Below are positions 43,695 through 52,781 of a DNA stretch of 64,000 nt, one piece after another. The translations under genes and the position numbers were made by a program. The DNA is from Rathayibacter sp. SW19 (GTDB lineage Bacteria > Actinomycetota > Actinomycetes > Actinomycetales > Microbacteriaceae). Below the pieces are notes generated by a model. The model was not told where the DNA came from. It searched no databases and saw nothing but the letters and a program-made list of their open reading frames with translations. The first letter of the stretch is position 1, and the number at the start of each line of letters is the position of its first letter. The DNA lies in the NCBI RefSeq assembly GCF_030866825.1, contig NZ_CP133020.1, positions 2,790,001 through 2,854,000 on the forward strand, written 5' to 3'.

Positions 43695-44636
43695 ATGGTC
43701 CGTATGATCGGAAGTCGTATCGCGCTGGCAATCCCCGTGCTATTCATCATCACGGCGTTCTCATTCGTTCTGGTCTCGTTCATCCCGGGAAATGTCGCGA
43801 CAACGATTCTCGGGCAGAACGCAACTCCTGAGAGCATTCGCGCGCTCAATGACCAGCTCGGCCTCAATACGCCGCTGCCGGAGCAGTACCTCGGTTGGCT
43901 GAGCGCCGCGTTCCGCGGCGACCTGGGCACCTCGATCTTCACGGGTGATGACGTTGCGTCGACAGTGTTCGACCGGGTGATGCCAACCCTGTATGTCGCC
44001 GGTTTCGCGACCCTGGTCGCAGCCGTGCTCGGAATCGCACTCGGCACGATGGCGGCAGTACGCGGCGGGGCGGTCGCACGCGCGTTGGATGTGCTCGGCA
44101 TGGTCGGCATGTCGCTACCGAATTTCTGGTTCGCGTTGATCCTGATCGTGTTCGTTTCGGGACGGCTGGGCTGGTTCCCTTCGCTCGGTTATACCGATCC
44201 GTCCGTGGATGCCTCCATCTGGCTATCCCAGCTGGTGTTGCCCGTGACTGCGCTGGCGATCGCAGGTGTGGCGCTCATCGCCAAACAAACACGGGATGCG
44301 CTCGTGGAGGCGATGAGCAGAGACTTCATGCGGTTCATGCAGGCCAATGGCATCAGCCGCCGCTCGCTCGTCTTTCGCCACGGCCTGCGCTACTCGGCCA
44401 CCTCGATCGTCTCGGGAATCAGTTCGTCGTTCATCAACCTATTCGGCGGCACGGTCGCACTCGAGACAATTTTCGCTATTCCCGGACTCGGGTCGCTGGT
44501 GACCACGGCGACCCTACAGCACGATCTGCCCACTGTTCAAGGAACGGTACTGGCATACACGATCGTGATTCTCATCGTCACCCTGCTCGCCGACATCGGC
44601 TATCGGTGGCTCGACCGAAAGGCGGCGATCCGATGA
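43695..44636 (+). CDS. ABC transporter permease, DppB/OppB type
   Basis: I chose the ATG at 43695 because AAGG lies five bases before it; an ATG two codons upstream overlaps that site. The 313-residue protein begins IGSRIALAIPVLFIITAFSF (first helix) and has five more helices plus the EAA-type loop with ALVEAMSRDFMRFMQANGIS. It forms one half of the transmembrane channel of an oligopeptide/oligosaccharide importer. Its stop overlaps the next start (ATGA). Confidence 0.9.
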   Translation: MVRMIGSRIALAIPVLFIITAFSFVLVSFIPGNVATTILGQNATPESIRALNDQLGLNTPLPEQYLGWLSAAFRGDLGTSIFTGDDVASTVFDRVMPTLYVAGFATLVAAVLGIALGTMAAVRGGAVARALDVLGMVGMSLPNFWFALILIVFVSGRLGWFPSLGYTDPSVDASIWLSQLVLPVTALAIAGVALIAKQTRDALVEAMSRDFMRFMQANGISRRSLVFRHGLRYSATSIVSGISSSFINLFGGTVALETIFAIPGLGSLVTTATLQHDLPTVQGTVLAYTIVILIVTLLADIGYRWLDRKAAIR

Positions 44637-46429
44637 CCGAGATCGTACCTCCATTGACGTTGAACACACGGTTCGGTCGCGTGCACTGGCGCAGGTTGCG
44701 ACTGGGCACTGTGTTGGCCGCCACCTGGCTCGCGCTCGTCGTCGTCGGCGCGGTCTTCGCGCCGCTTCTCGCGCCATACGGCCCGAATACCCAAGACCTG
44801 GGCGCGATTCTGCAGGGTCCGAGCCTCGCGCACTGGTTGGGAACCGACAGCCTGGGGCGGGATATCCTCAGCCGACTCATGTTCGGTGCACCTCCCACAT
44901 TGATCAGCGTCGGGCTCGCGGTGATCTGTTTCGCCGTGATCGGCTCGGTCGTGGGGTTGATCGCCGGCTACCAGTCGGGCTGGACCGACCGGATCACGAT
45001 GGCCATCGTCTCCATCGTCATCGCCATGCCGGGAATCATCGTGATGTTCGTCGTACTGTCGGTTTACCGCAACAACACCTACCTGGCGATGACCGTCTTC
45101 GGCATCCTGTCGTGCCCGGTGATGGCCCTGATGGTCAGATCCGCCGTCCTCGCCATTCGAAACGAGCTGTTCGTCGACGCAGCGCGCGTTTCTGGCCTAT
45201 CGTCCGCACACATCATTTTCCGCCACATCCTTCCGCGCATTCGCACTCTGATCGTCGTGCAGGGCTCATTGTTCGCCGCGAACGCTGTGGTACTCGAAAG
45301 CGCCGTGAGCTTCCTCGGATTCGGTAGACAGGCTCCGGAGCCGACCTGGGGAAACATGGTCTCCGAAGCGGCGTCCCAGATCTCTCTCAATCCGTGGATG
45401 CTGTATCCGACCGGTGGTGCGGTCTTCCTGACGGCACTCGCCCTCGGTGTGATCGGCGATGAGCTCGGCGCATCGCTCGGGCGCAGCTGGAAAGGTTCGA
45501 AACTGACACCGGCGCGCAAAGTCCCGAGGAACGCTCCGGCTCCGGCACTGCAGACCGGTGCCCTCCTCAAGGTTCGCGGGCTCGAGGTCGGCTACCAGAC
45601 GGACGATGGGCTCACAACCATCGTCTACGACGTCGGGCTGACGATCGAACGCGGCGAAACACTCGGGCTCGTCGGCGAATCCGGCTCCGGCAAGACGACT
45701 GTCGCATTCGGCGTGCTGGGGGTGGTCGGTCGCGGCGTGGAGATCTCGAAGGGGCAAGTGCTCTTCAATGGGGTCGACCTGCTTCAGCTGGACGACAAAC
45801 GACTCGCAGCATTGCGCGGTCGCCACATCGCTTATGTGGCGCAAGAGCCCATGGTCGCGCTCGACCCCAATCTGCGCATCGGCGCGCAACTCGACGAGGT
45901 GCTACGTCGAGCAGAACGAGATATGTCCCGAGCCGAACGGCGCGCGCGGGCAATTGAACTACTCACGACCGTCGAGATCCGCGACCCCGGCTCAGCGCTC
46001 CGCCGATACCCGAGCCAGCTCTCCGGCGGCATGGCGCAGCGCGTCTCCATCGCCTACGCACTCGCCGGCCGACCCGAGCTACTGATCGCGGATGAACCGA
46101 CCACGGCTCTCGATGTGACGGTGCAAGCCGGAATCCTCGGCCTGCTACTCCGGCTGCAGCGGGAGACCGGAATGTCGATGCTCGTGATCACACACGACTG
46201 GGGCGTCATCGCCGATGTCTGCGATCGAGTCGCGGTCATGTATCGGGGCCACGTCGTCGAGGACGCCCCCGTGCGACAGATCTTCACAGACCCACAGCAT
46301 CCATACACGCGTGCACTACTCACCTCGAACCCGCACGGGGCGACGCCCGGCATCGACCTGCCGGTGATCACCTCCGAATTCTCCACAGAGCCCGCGAAGC
46401 GGGTCACAACAGGCGGAAGCTCACGATGA
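44633..46429 (+). CDS. fused ABC permease (DppC type) and ATPase (DppD type)
   Basis: This 598-residue product has six membrane helices in residues ~25-285 (start WLALVVVGAVFAPLLAPYG, end FLTALALGVIGDELGASLGR). After a ~25-residue linker comes a complete ABC ATPase: Walker A GLVGESGSGKTT, signature SQLSGGMAQR, Walker B LLIADEPTTALD, plus the peptide-transporter tail with QHPYTRALL. Usually these are two genes (dppC and dppD). No stop or frame break lies between, so the fusion is natural. It should pair with the upstream permease and the downstream ATPase. Confidence 0.92.
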   Translation: MTEIVPPLTLNTRFGRVHWRRLRLGTVLAATWLALVVVGAVFAPLLAPYGPNTQDLGAILQGPSLAHWLGTDSLGRDILSRLMFGAPPTLISVGLAVICFAVIGSVVGLIAGYQSGWTDRITMAIVSIVIAMPGIIVMFVVLSVYRNNTYLAMTVFGILSCPVMALMVRSAVLAIRNELFVDAARVSGLSSAHIIFRHILPRIRTLIVVQGSLFAANAVVLESAVSFLGFGRQAPEPTWGNMVSEAASQISLNPWMLYPTGGAVFLTALALGVIGDELGASLGRSWKGSKLTPARKVPRNAPAPALQTGALLKVRGLEVGYQTDDGLTTIVYDVGLTIERGETLGLVGESGSGKTTVAFGVLGVVGRGVEISKGQVLFNGVDLLQLDDKRLAALRGRHIAYVAQEPMVALDPNLRIGAQLDEVLRRAERDMSRAERRARAIELLTTVEIRDPGSALRRYPSQLSGGMAQRVSIAYALAGRPELLIADEPTTALDVTVQAGILGLLLRLQRETGMSMLVITHDWGVIADVCDRVAVMYRGHVVEDAPVRQIFTDPQHPYTRALLTSNPHGATPGIDLPVITSEFSTEPAKRVTTGGSSR

Positions 46430-47247
46430 ACGACACAATCCTCACGGTCGACCACCTCGACGTCGCATACGGACACGGCCGGAAGGCGTTCACCGCGGCG
46501 CACGACATCTCATTCTCGATCAAACGAGGAACTACGCTCGGACTCGTCGGCGAGTCCGGCTCGGGAAAGTCCACGGTAGGGCGCGCGATCCTCGGTCTGG
46601 CGACTCCCCGGTCGGGAACGATCACTTTCGAGGGCAACGACATCACACACGCCTCCCGCAAGCGTCGCCGACAGCTTGCCAGCGAAGTGCAAGTGGTGTT
46701 CCAAGACCCGCGCAACTCACTCAACGAAGCCAAGAGGGTCGGCGACATCCTCATTGAACCGTTGACGGCGACCGGCGCGATGTCACGCGCCGATGCGCTG
46801 AACCGCGCACGTCACCTCCTCGACACGGTCGGTCTCCACGCCACCGATGCCGCGAAGTCGCCGGGCGACTTCTCCGGAGGGCAAAGACAACGCATCGCGA
46901 TCGCCCGTGCGTTGATGTGCCATCCCAAGCTCGTCGTCTGTGACGAACCGGTCTCAGCGCTCGACCTATCGGTGCAGGCGCAGATCATCAATCTGTTCCG
47001 TCGTCTGCAGGCGGAGACCGAGGTCGCCTACCTATTCATCGCGCACGATCTCTCAGTTGTGCGATTGCTTTCCGAACGAGTCATGGTCATGAACGCCGGC
47101 CGCGTTGTGGAAGAGGGGCCGACGGAAGAGGTCTACACCTGCCCGCGCGACACCTACACCAAACGGCTACTGGCCGCAGAACCTTATCCAGATCCCGACG
47201 TCCAGCGCCGCCGTCGGCAGGAATGGGAGGCGCTCCAGGCGCTTTAG
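46426..47247 (+). CDS. ABC transporter ATPase, DppF/OppF type
   Basis: The ATG overlaps the previous stop by four bases and the protein has 273 residues. Walker A is LVGESGSGKST near residue 42, signature DFSGGQRQRIAIARAL, Walker B LVVCDEPVSALD. It lacks the usual zinc-finger-like C-terminal tail but is otherwise complete. It is the second nucleotide-binding subunit of the importer. Confidence 0.92.
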   Translation: MNDTILTVDHLDVAYGHGRKAFTAAHDISFSIKRGTTLGLVGESGSGKSTVGRAILGLATPRSGTITFEGNDITHASRKRRRQLASEVQVVFQDPRNSLNEAKRVGDILIEPLTATGAMSRADALNRARHLLDTVGLHATDAAKSPGDFSGGQRQRIAIARALMCHPKLVVCDEPVSALDLSVQAQIINLFRRLQAETEVAYLFIAHDLSVVRLLSERVMVMNAGRVVEEGPTEEVYTCPRDTYTKRLLAAEPYPDPDVQRRRRQEWEALQAL

Positions 47248-47317
47248 GTCCACTCAGAAGTGCGTCACCCGCTCCACCCCACTCAAAACACCACCATCCA
47301 ACCGAAGGAGATCCACC

Positions 47318-48904
47318 ATGTTCCGGGATTCACATAAGCGCGCACGTCGCTTCACACGCGTGGCTGCTATCGCGGCGGTGACTGCCGCCGCAATCATCTT
47401 GTCCGCCTGCTCCGGCAGCGGCGGGGCAAGCTCGGCCAATAAGGTTCTGACCCTTGCGACGACGGCGCCCCCGGTCAGCCTTGACCCGGCGAAGAACACC
47501 ATCTATCCCCCCTTGGCCTGGTACGACCAGCTCTCGTACGACCCGCTCATCCGCATCGACGGCAATGGAAATTTCGTGCCAGGGTTGGCAACCTCGTGGA
47601 AATACACGTCGAAAGATCACACAACCTTCCAGGTGACGCTGCGAAAGGGCGTGAAGTTCTCCGACGGAGATGATCTCAACGCAGAAGCTGTCGTCAAGTC
47701 GATCTCCTACGTAAAGAAGAACGGGTCAGAGGGGCCCTCGTGGATCAGTGGCGTTACGTCGATCACAGCGAATGGAAGCGACAAGGTCGACTTCACGCTC
47801 AGTAGCCCGAGCGATCAGATGCCGTTCCTGCTCAGCCAGCGGGTGATGCTCGCGACGATCATCAGTCCAAAAGGGGTTTCAAACCCGGACTCGCTCAAGA
47901 ACTCCACCCATGGCGCCGGCCCTTACGTGCTTGACCCGAAGCAGACCATTGCGAATAGCTCGTACACCTACGTGCCGAACCCCGACTACTGGGACAAAGC
48001 AGCCATCCAATGGAACAAGGTGATCATCAAGGTCGTGTCCAGCACGGCCGCCGCACTGCAGGCAACGCAGAGTGGCGAGGTCGATGCATTCTTCGGCGAC
48101 GCCTCCACCGCGAAGGCGGCCGCAGGAATGAGCTCGCTCAGCGTCAACACGAAGCTGACCGGAGTCAACGGTGTCAACTACTTCGATACGAACGGACAAT
48201 TGGCTCCAGCGCTCGGCAACGTGAACGTACGTCAGGCGTTGAGCTATGCGATCAACCGCCCCGCGATCGCGAAGGGCGTCTACGGCAACCTTGCTGAAGG
48301 AAATGCCACGATGACGGTTGCCGGTCTCGCCGGCTATTCCCAGGACGCCGCCGAAGCGTTCGCATACGATCCGGCCAAGGCTAAGCAGCTGCTCGCTCAG
48401 GCCGGATATCCGAGCGGGTTCTCGTTCGACGTCGCTACGTCTGCCGATGGGAACGACGGACTCATCGCACAGGCCGTCGTCGCAGACTGGGCGAAGATCG
48501 GCGTTTCGGCGAAGCTCACAACGTACAAGGACGACGGCCAGTTGCTCACCGATCTGCTCGCGAAGAAATACCCGGTCGCGTTCTACGACTATGGGACGCT
48601 TCCCATGTACGTGCAGGCGAAGAGCTTCTTCAGCGGCGGCGCCACGAAGTACAACGTGTTCAACGTCACCGACAGCCAGATCGATCAGGGACTCGCGGCC
48701 GCGGCGGCTGCGGCGACCCTGGCTGAGCAATCGACCGGATACCAGAAGGTGCTGCAGCGCGCGCAACAGCAGCTGGTCTGGTCGACCAATATCCTCAGCG
48801 CTCCGTCGATCGTGATCTACAACAAGAAGCTCGTGACGGGAATGGATATGTCCGTGATTTCACCCACGCCGAATATCGCGTGGATGGTCAAGCCAGTCAA
48901 ATAG
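47318..48904 (+). CDS. extracellular solute-binding lipoprotein (family 5)
   Basis: The ATG at 47318 follows CGAAGGAG; 528 residues. A lipoprotein signal ends at AAAIILSACSG, where the cysteine is lipidated. Mature sequence follows the SBP family 5 pattern: SLDPAKNTIYPPLAWYDQLS, LRKGVKFSDGDDLNAEAVV and NVNVRQALSYAINRPAIAKG. In soil bacteria this family binds oligosaccharides as well as peptides. Next to sugar enzymes and a ROK gene, a glycoside is the more likely ligand (inference). Confidence 0.92.
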   Translation: MFRDSHKRARRFTRVAAIAAVTAAAIILSACSGSGGASSANKVLTLATTAPPVSLDPAKNTIYPPLAWYDQLSYDPLIRIDGNGNFVPGLATSWKYTSKDHTTFQVTLRKGVKFSDGDDLNAEAVVKSISYVKKNGSEGPSWISGVTSITANGSDKVDFTLSSPSDQMPFLLSQRVMLATIISPKGVSNPDSLKNSTHGAGPYVLDPKQTIANSSYTYVPNPDYWDKAAIQWNKVIIKVVSSTAAALQATQSGEVDAFFGDASTAKAAAGMSSLSVNTKLTGVNGVNYFDTNGQLAPALGNVNVRQALSYAINRPAIAKGVYGNLAEGNATMTVAGLAGYSQDAAEAFAYDPAKAKQLLAQAGYPSGFSFDVATSADGNDGLIAQAVVADWAKIGVSAKLTTYKDDGQLLTDLLAKKYPVAFYDYGTLPMYVQAKSFFSGGATKYNVFNVTDSQIDQGLAAAAAAATLAEQSTGYQKVLQRAQQQLVWSTNILSAPSIVIYNKKLVTGMDMSVISPTPNIAWMVKPVK

Positions 48905-49002
48905 CGCGGGACGGTCGGTGGTCGACTCACGTGGCCACCGACCGCTCTTGCAGGCACAGATATCAACGTAGGATGTGCGTTTCTAGAAGAACGGTGTACG
49001 AC

Positions 49003-50970
49003 ATGGACAAGCTCAAATTCGGCATTCTCGGACTCGGGAAGATCGCGCACCGATTCGCGCGAGAACTCTCCCTCACCGAGGGCGTGACCCTGCATGCCGT
49101 CGCAAGTCGAGACGCCGACAAGGCGCGAGATTTCGGACGCGCCTACGGTGCGCTCAAGTGCTACGACTCATATGAAGGGCTCCTGAACGACCCAGAAGTC
49201 GACGCCGTATACATCGCAACTGTGCACACTACTCACACGCAATTGTCGATACGCGCAGCTGAGGCGGGGAAGCACATCCTGTGCGAGAAGCCAATGGGAG
49301 TCAACCAGGCGGCGGCGATGACGACCCTGGAGGCGGTGCGGCGCGCTGGAGTCGCCTTCATCGAAGGCTACATGTACCGGTTCCATCCCCAGATGTCTGC
49401 GCTGCTCGAGCTCGTCGCGCAAGGCGCAATCGGCACGCTTCAGCACATCGACGCCTCCTACTCGTTTCGCGCCTCACACAAGGAGGGCCGACTGTTCGAT
49501 GTGAAGCTCGCCGGGGGTGCGATCCTCGATGTGGGCGGCTACCCCGTCTCCATGGTGCTGGGTCTTGTGAAGGCCTCGACCGGTAGCCTCTTTCTACCCC
49601 GCGTCGAAGCGGAGGGGATGCTCGGGGATAGCGGCGTGGACGAGTGGACGAGCGCGTCCCTGAGTTTTGCGTCAGGCATCACAGCACACATCTCGGCAGG
49701 CATCGGCTCCGCAGGACCCAACGACGTCCATGTCTACGGCTCGAAAGGCAGCATCCACGTCGAAAACCCCTGGGTGGTCGCTGCGGACGAGCGCCCGACC
49801 GTCACGGTTCGCCGATCCGGAGAGGACGAACAGCGAATCCGCTGCGACGCCGCATCGGCGTATGCCCGCGAGGCAGACGCGCTCGGCGCGGCGATCGGGA
49901 CCAAGGAGGCGCCGCAGATGCCGTGGGCCGAGTCCCTCGTCATCGCGAACGTCCTCGATCAATGGCGCAATGCGATCGGCCTTCGCTATCCGTTCGAACA
50001 CGATGACGCCAATATCCCAACGGCAACGGGTCGGCCACTCAGCCGTCGGGAGTCGGCCATGAAGTACGGCACGCTGTCAGGAAGCAGCAAAGACATTTCC
50101 TGTCTGGTCATGGGCTGCGACAACCAATCCACACTTGCTCACGCCACGGCCATGTTCGACGACTACTTCGAACGCGGCGGCAACGCGTTCGATACTGCTC
50201 ACGAATACAATGACGGGCTCCAAGAGAAGCTTCTCGGACAGTGGATCCGCAACCGGGGTGTCCGCGACGACGTCTTCCTCATCGGCAAGGGCGCGCACAC
50301 CCCATACTGCGACCCCGGCAACCTGTCCTCTCAGCTGCTTACGAGTCTGGACCGTATGCAGACGGACTACGTCGATCTCTACTTCATGCATCGAGACAAC
50401 GAGTCCATTCCGGTGGGCGAGTTCATCGATGTTCTCGACGAGCACTACCGCGCGGGCCGCATCCGGGCATTCGGAGGATCCAACTGGAGCGTCGAGCGCT
50501 TCACTGCGGCGAACGAGTATGCCGCCGAGCACGGCAAGCAGGGCTTCACCGCACTGAGCAATCATTTCGGACTGGCAGAAGCGTATGCGCTGCCGTGGGC
50601 CGGGTGCCGCCATGTCACTGATCAGGCATCGAAGAGATGGCTCGCTGAGACCGGCACTCCACTGTTCCCCTGGTCGTCTCAAGCACGCGGGTTCTTCGCT
50701 CGAGCAGACCCCTCGGACACGTCCGACGCCGAACTCGTGCGTTGCTACTACAGCGACAGCAACTTCGAGCGGTTGCGCCGAACCCGACAGTTGGCCAGCG
50801 AGTTCGGCGTCAGCGCGATGGCAGTGGCTCTGGCGTACGTGCTCCAGCAGCCATTCCCGACCTTTCCCCTGATCGGCCCGCGCACAATTGAAGAGACCAG
50901 AACGTCGCTGGATGCGCTGAAGATCGATCTCACTCCCGAGCACGTCCGCTGGCTCGACCTCCGAGACTAG
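49003..50970 (+). CDS. fusion of a Gfo/Idh/MocA oxidoreductase and an aldo/keto reductase
   Basis: The 655-residue product starts with a Rossmann domain FGILGLGKIAHRFA and the EKP motif (LCEKPMGVNQAA), filling residues 1-~330. The second half (~345-655) is aldo/keto reductase-like: FDTAHEYNDG with the tyrosine/aspartate pair, DYVDLYFMHRDN, FGGSNWS and IGPRTIEE with the NADP-binding region. There is no stop between. A dual enzyme could pass a keto-sugar from one site to the other. I took the ATG at 49003; a GTG three codons upstream (AGAAG site) is possible. Confidence 0.88.
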   Translation: MDKLKFGILGLGKIAHRFARELSLTEGVTLHAVASRDADKARDFGRAYGALKCYDSYEGLLNDPEVDAVYIATVHTTHTQLSIRAAEAGKHILCEKPMGVNQAAAMTTLEAVRRAGVAFIEGYMYRFHPQMSALLELVAQGAIGTLQHIDASYSFRASHKEGRLFDVKLAGGAILDVGGYPVSMVLGLVKASTGSLFLPRVEAEGMLGDSGVDEWTSASLSFASGITAHISAGIGSAGPNDVHVYGSKGSIHVENPWVVAADERPTVTVRRSGEDEQRIRCDAASAYAREADALGAAIGTKEAPQMPWAESLVIANVLDQWRNAIGLRYPFEHDDANIPTATGRPLSRRESAMKYGTLSGSSKDISCLVMGCDNQSTLAHATAMFDDYFERGGNAFDTAHEYNDGLQEKLLGQWIRNRGVRDDVFLIGKGAHTPYCDPGNLSSQLLTSLDRMQTDYVDLYFMHRDNESIPVGEFIDVLDEHYRAGRIRAFGGSNWSVERFTAANEYAAEHGKQGFTALSNHFGLAEAYALPWAGCRHVTDQASKRWLAETGTPLFPWSSQARGFFARADPSDTSDAELVRCYYSDSNFERLRRTRQLASEFGVSAMAVALAYVLQQPFPTFPLIGPRTIEETRTSLDALKIDLTPEHVRWLDLRD

Positions 50971-51006
50971 CCAGCAGAAATCGATCCCAGAGAGGGTGCA
51001 CAAGCC

Positions 51007-51795
51007 ATGACCTCGATAGCCGCAAACTTGGAGTGGATGTTCACTGAAGTCGGTGACGACACTGCCGATCGAATCCGCGCAGCCGCAGCACACGGCCTGA
51101 CCGCCGTTGAGATATGGGGATGGCGCGACAAAAATCTCGAGTCGATTGAATCGGCGCTCCAGGAGACCGGCGTGCGCTTGCTCTCCCTCATCGTCGAGCC
51201 GAAACTCGACATTACCGATCCGGCGACGCGCGAACGATACAGTGACGGGGTGCGAGAGTCACTGACCGTCGCTCGCCGCCTCGATGCCCGTTTTCTGGTC
51301 ACTGTCGCCGGCGAAGAGATCTTCGGTGCCAGCCGGGAAGCGCAGCACGCAGCCGTTGTGTCTGCGCTCACGACCGCCGCGTCGATCCTCGACGGTAGCA
51401 ACGTGACGCTGCTGCTGGAGAATCTCAACACCAAGGTCGATCATGTCGGCACCTTCCTTCACTCGACCAGGGAAGGCCTCGACATCGTTCGAGAGGTTGA
51501 CTCATCACACCTGAAATTCCTCCTAGACGCCTACCATGCCCTGGTCATGGAGGAAGATCTTGAAACCGTCATCGGCGATGACATCGACCTGGTCGCCCAT
51601 GTACAGGTGGCCGACGCTCCCGGCCGACATGAACCCGGTACCGGTGGGCTCGACTGGGCACACGAGCTCGGTACCCTTCGACGGCTTGGCTACAGGGGCT
51701 ACTTCGGAATGGAGTACACACCGACCGTCGACACGATCGCCTCTCTCGAGCCGATCGAAAGAATTGTAGCCGAGGTCGATCGGCATGCTGGCTGA
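51007..51795 (+). CDS. hydroxypyruvate isomerase-like TIM barrel protein
   Basis: The 262-residue protein starts with IAANLEWMFTEVGDDTADRI, the typical opening of hydroxypyruvate isomerase (Hyi) and related sugar epimerases. Metal-site motifs are LLLENLNTKVDH, FLLDAYHALVMEED, VAHVQVADAPGRHEPGTG and YFGMEYTP. It is the last gene of the sugar locus. Its true substrate may be a sugar acid or a 2-keto-sugar. Confidence 0.85.
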   Translation: MTSIAANLEWMFTEVGDDTADRIRAAAAHGLTAVEIWGWRDKNLESIESALQETGVRLLSLIVEPKLDITDPATRERYSDGVRESLTVARRLDARFLVTVAGEEIFGASREAQHAAVVSALTTAASILDGSNVTLLLENLNTKVDHVGTFLHSTREGLDIVREVDSSHLKFLLDAYHALVMEEDLETVIGDDIDLVAHVQVADAPGRHEPGTGGLDWAHELGTLRRLGYRGYFGMEYTPTVDTIASLEPIERIVAEVDRHAG

Positions 51796-51935
51796 GTCGC
51801 TGGAATCCGCACGGTCTTCAGGCTGTCGGGCGAATTCCGAAGCACGCAAGATCGTCTCACCCACGCCGAACATCGTGTCGGTAGTCAGGCCGGTCACATC
51901 AGGTCAGTGATCGAAATGCCACCACGCGCATCGGT

Positions 51936-52745
51936 TTACGGCCGTGTGGCCCACTGCTCGCGGGCGCCGGCCAGCAGCGTCAGCATGACGCCGACCGCGT
52001 GCGGGTCTGCGACCCGGTATTGCGCGGCTGTGTCGCCGTCACCGACTTTGACGCCGAGATCTCTCTCGCGCATCACCACGAACGCGTCTTCATCGGTCAC
52101 GTCGTCGCCGGCGTACAGCACAGCGGATGCGTTCGTGTAGGTGCGCAGGCGCTCGACCCCTTCGCCCTTGGTCGCGTCTCGCACCGTGAATTCCAGGATG
52201 TCTTTGCCCTCTCGCACGACGAAGCCACCGATCGCATCCGCCGCGGCGCGGGCGGCCTCATGCAACGCGGGCACGGCGGCCGGGTCGACCAACCGGGTGT
52301 GCACGCCGAGCCCAACCGGCTTGTGCTCGAGCATAGAATCGGGCGTCGCCTCGATCAGTGCGGTCAGCGCAGAATCCAACGCGGTCAGGCGACGGCGTTC
52401 TTCATCGGCCAGACCCAGCTCCTGAACCCGATTGCCCAGCCGCACCTCGTCGCCGTGCGAGCCGATCAGGAGAACGTCATCGTCTGCCATCGCGATGCGT
52501 ACCAGGCTCTCCAGAGGGCGACCGGAAACGTAGGCGACCCAGGTGTTCGGCAGCTTCTTCAAGGTGTCGAGTGCCTCGGCAGCCTCGGGCAGTACACGTG
52601 CCTCTGAGGCGCTGTCGACGAGCGGGCTCAGGGTGCCGTCGAAGTCGAGCGCGATCAACAAGCGCTCCGTGCGCGCCAACTCCGCCAATGCCACGGCGAA
52701 GGCGCGAGCCTGCTGCGAAGCTTGTGCCGGTTCCTGCTGTGCCAT
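51936..52745 (-). CDS. otsB: trehalose-6-phosphate phosphatase
   Basis: The 269-residue protein carries the HAD motif LIALDFDGTLSPLVD with D34 and D36, then VYVSGR-type motif II (TWVAYVSGRPL) and the late LYAGDDVTDEDAF. It removes the phosphate from trehalose 6-phosphate. It follows otsA across 36 bases that hold two tiny in-frame cistrons. Confidence 0.92.
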   Translation of the reverse strand: MAQQEPAQASQQARAFAVALAELARTERLLIALDFDGTLSPLVDSASEARVLPEAAEALDTLKKLPNTWVAYVSGRPLESLVRIAMADDDVLLIGSHGDEVRLGNRVQELGLADEERRRLTALDSALTALIEATPDSMLEHKPVGLGVHTRLVDPAAVPALHEAARAAADAIGGFVVREGKDILEFTVRDATKGEGVERLRTYTNASAVLYAGDDVTDEDAFVVMRERDLGVKVGDGDTAAQYRVADPHAVGVMLTLLAGAREQWATRP

Positions 52746-52781
52746 TTAGTATTCCCCCGACATTCAGTTTTCCCCCGACAT
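52746..52781 (-). other. two tandem five-codon minicistrons between otsA and otsB
   Basis: On the minus strand the otsA TGA is followed at once by ATG TCG GGG GAA AAC TGA, then ATG TCG GGG GAA TAC TAA, then the otsB ATG. All are in one frame, in two 18-base units. Each unit also holds GGGGGAA, a good ribosome-binding site, so the repeat duplicated the otsB leader. Whether the peptides MSGEN and MSGEY are made is unknown. Confidence 0.7.
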
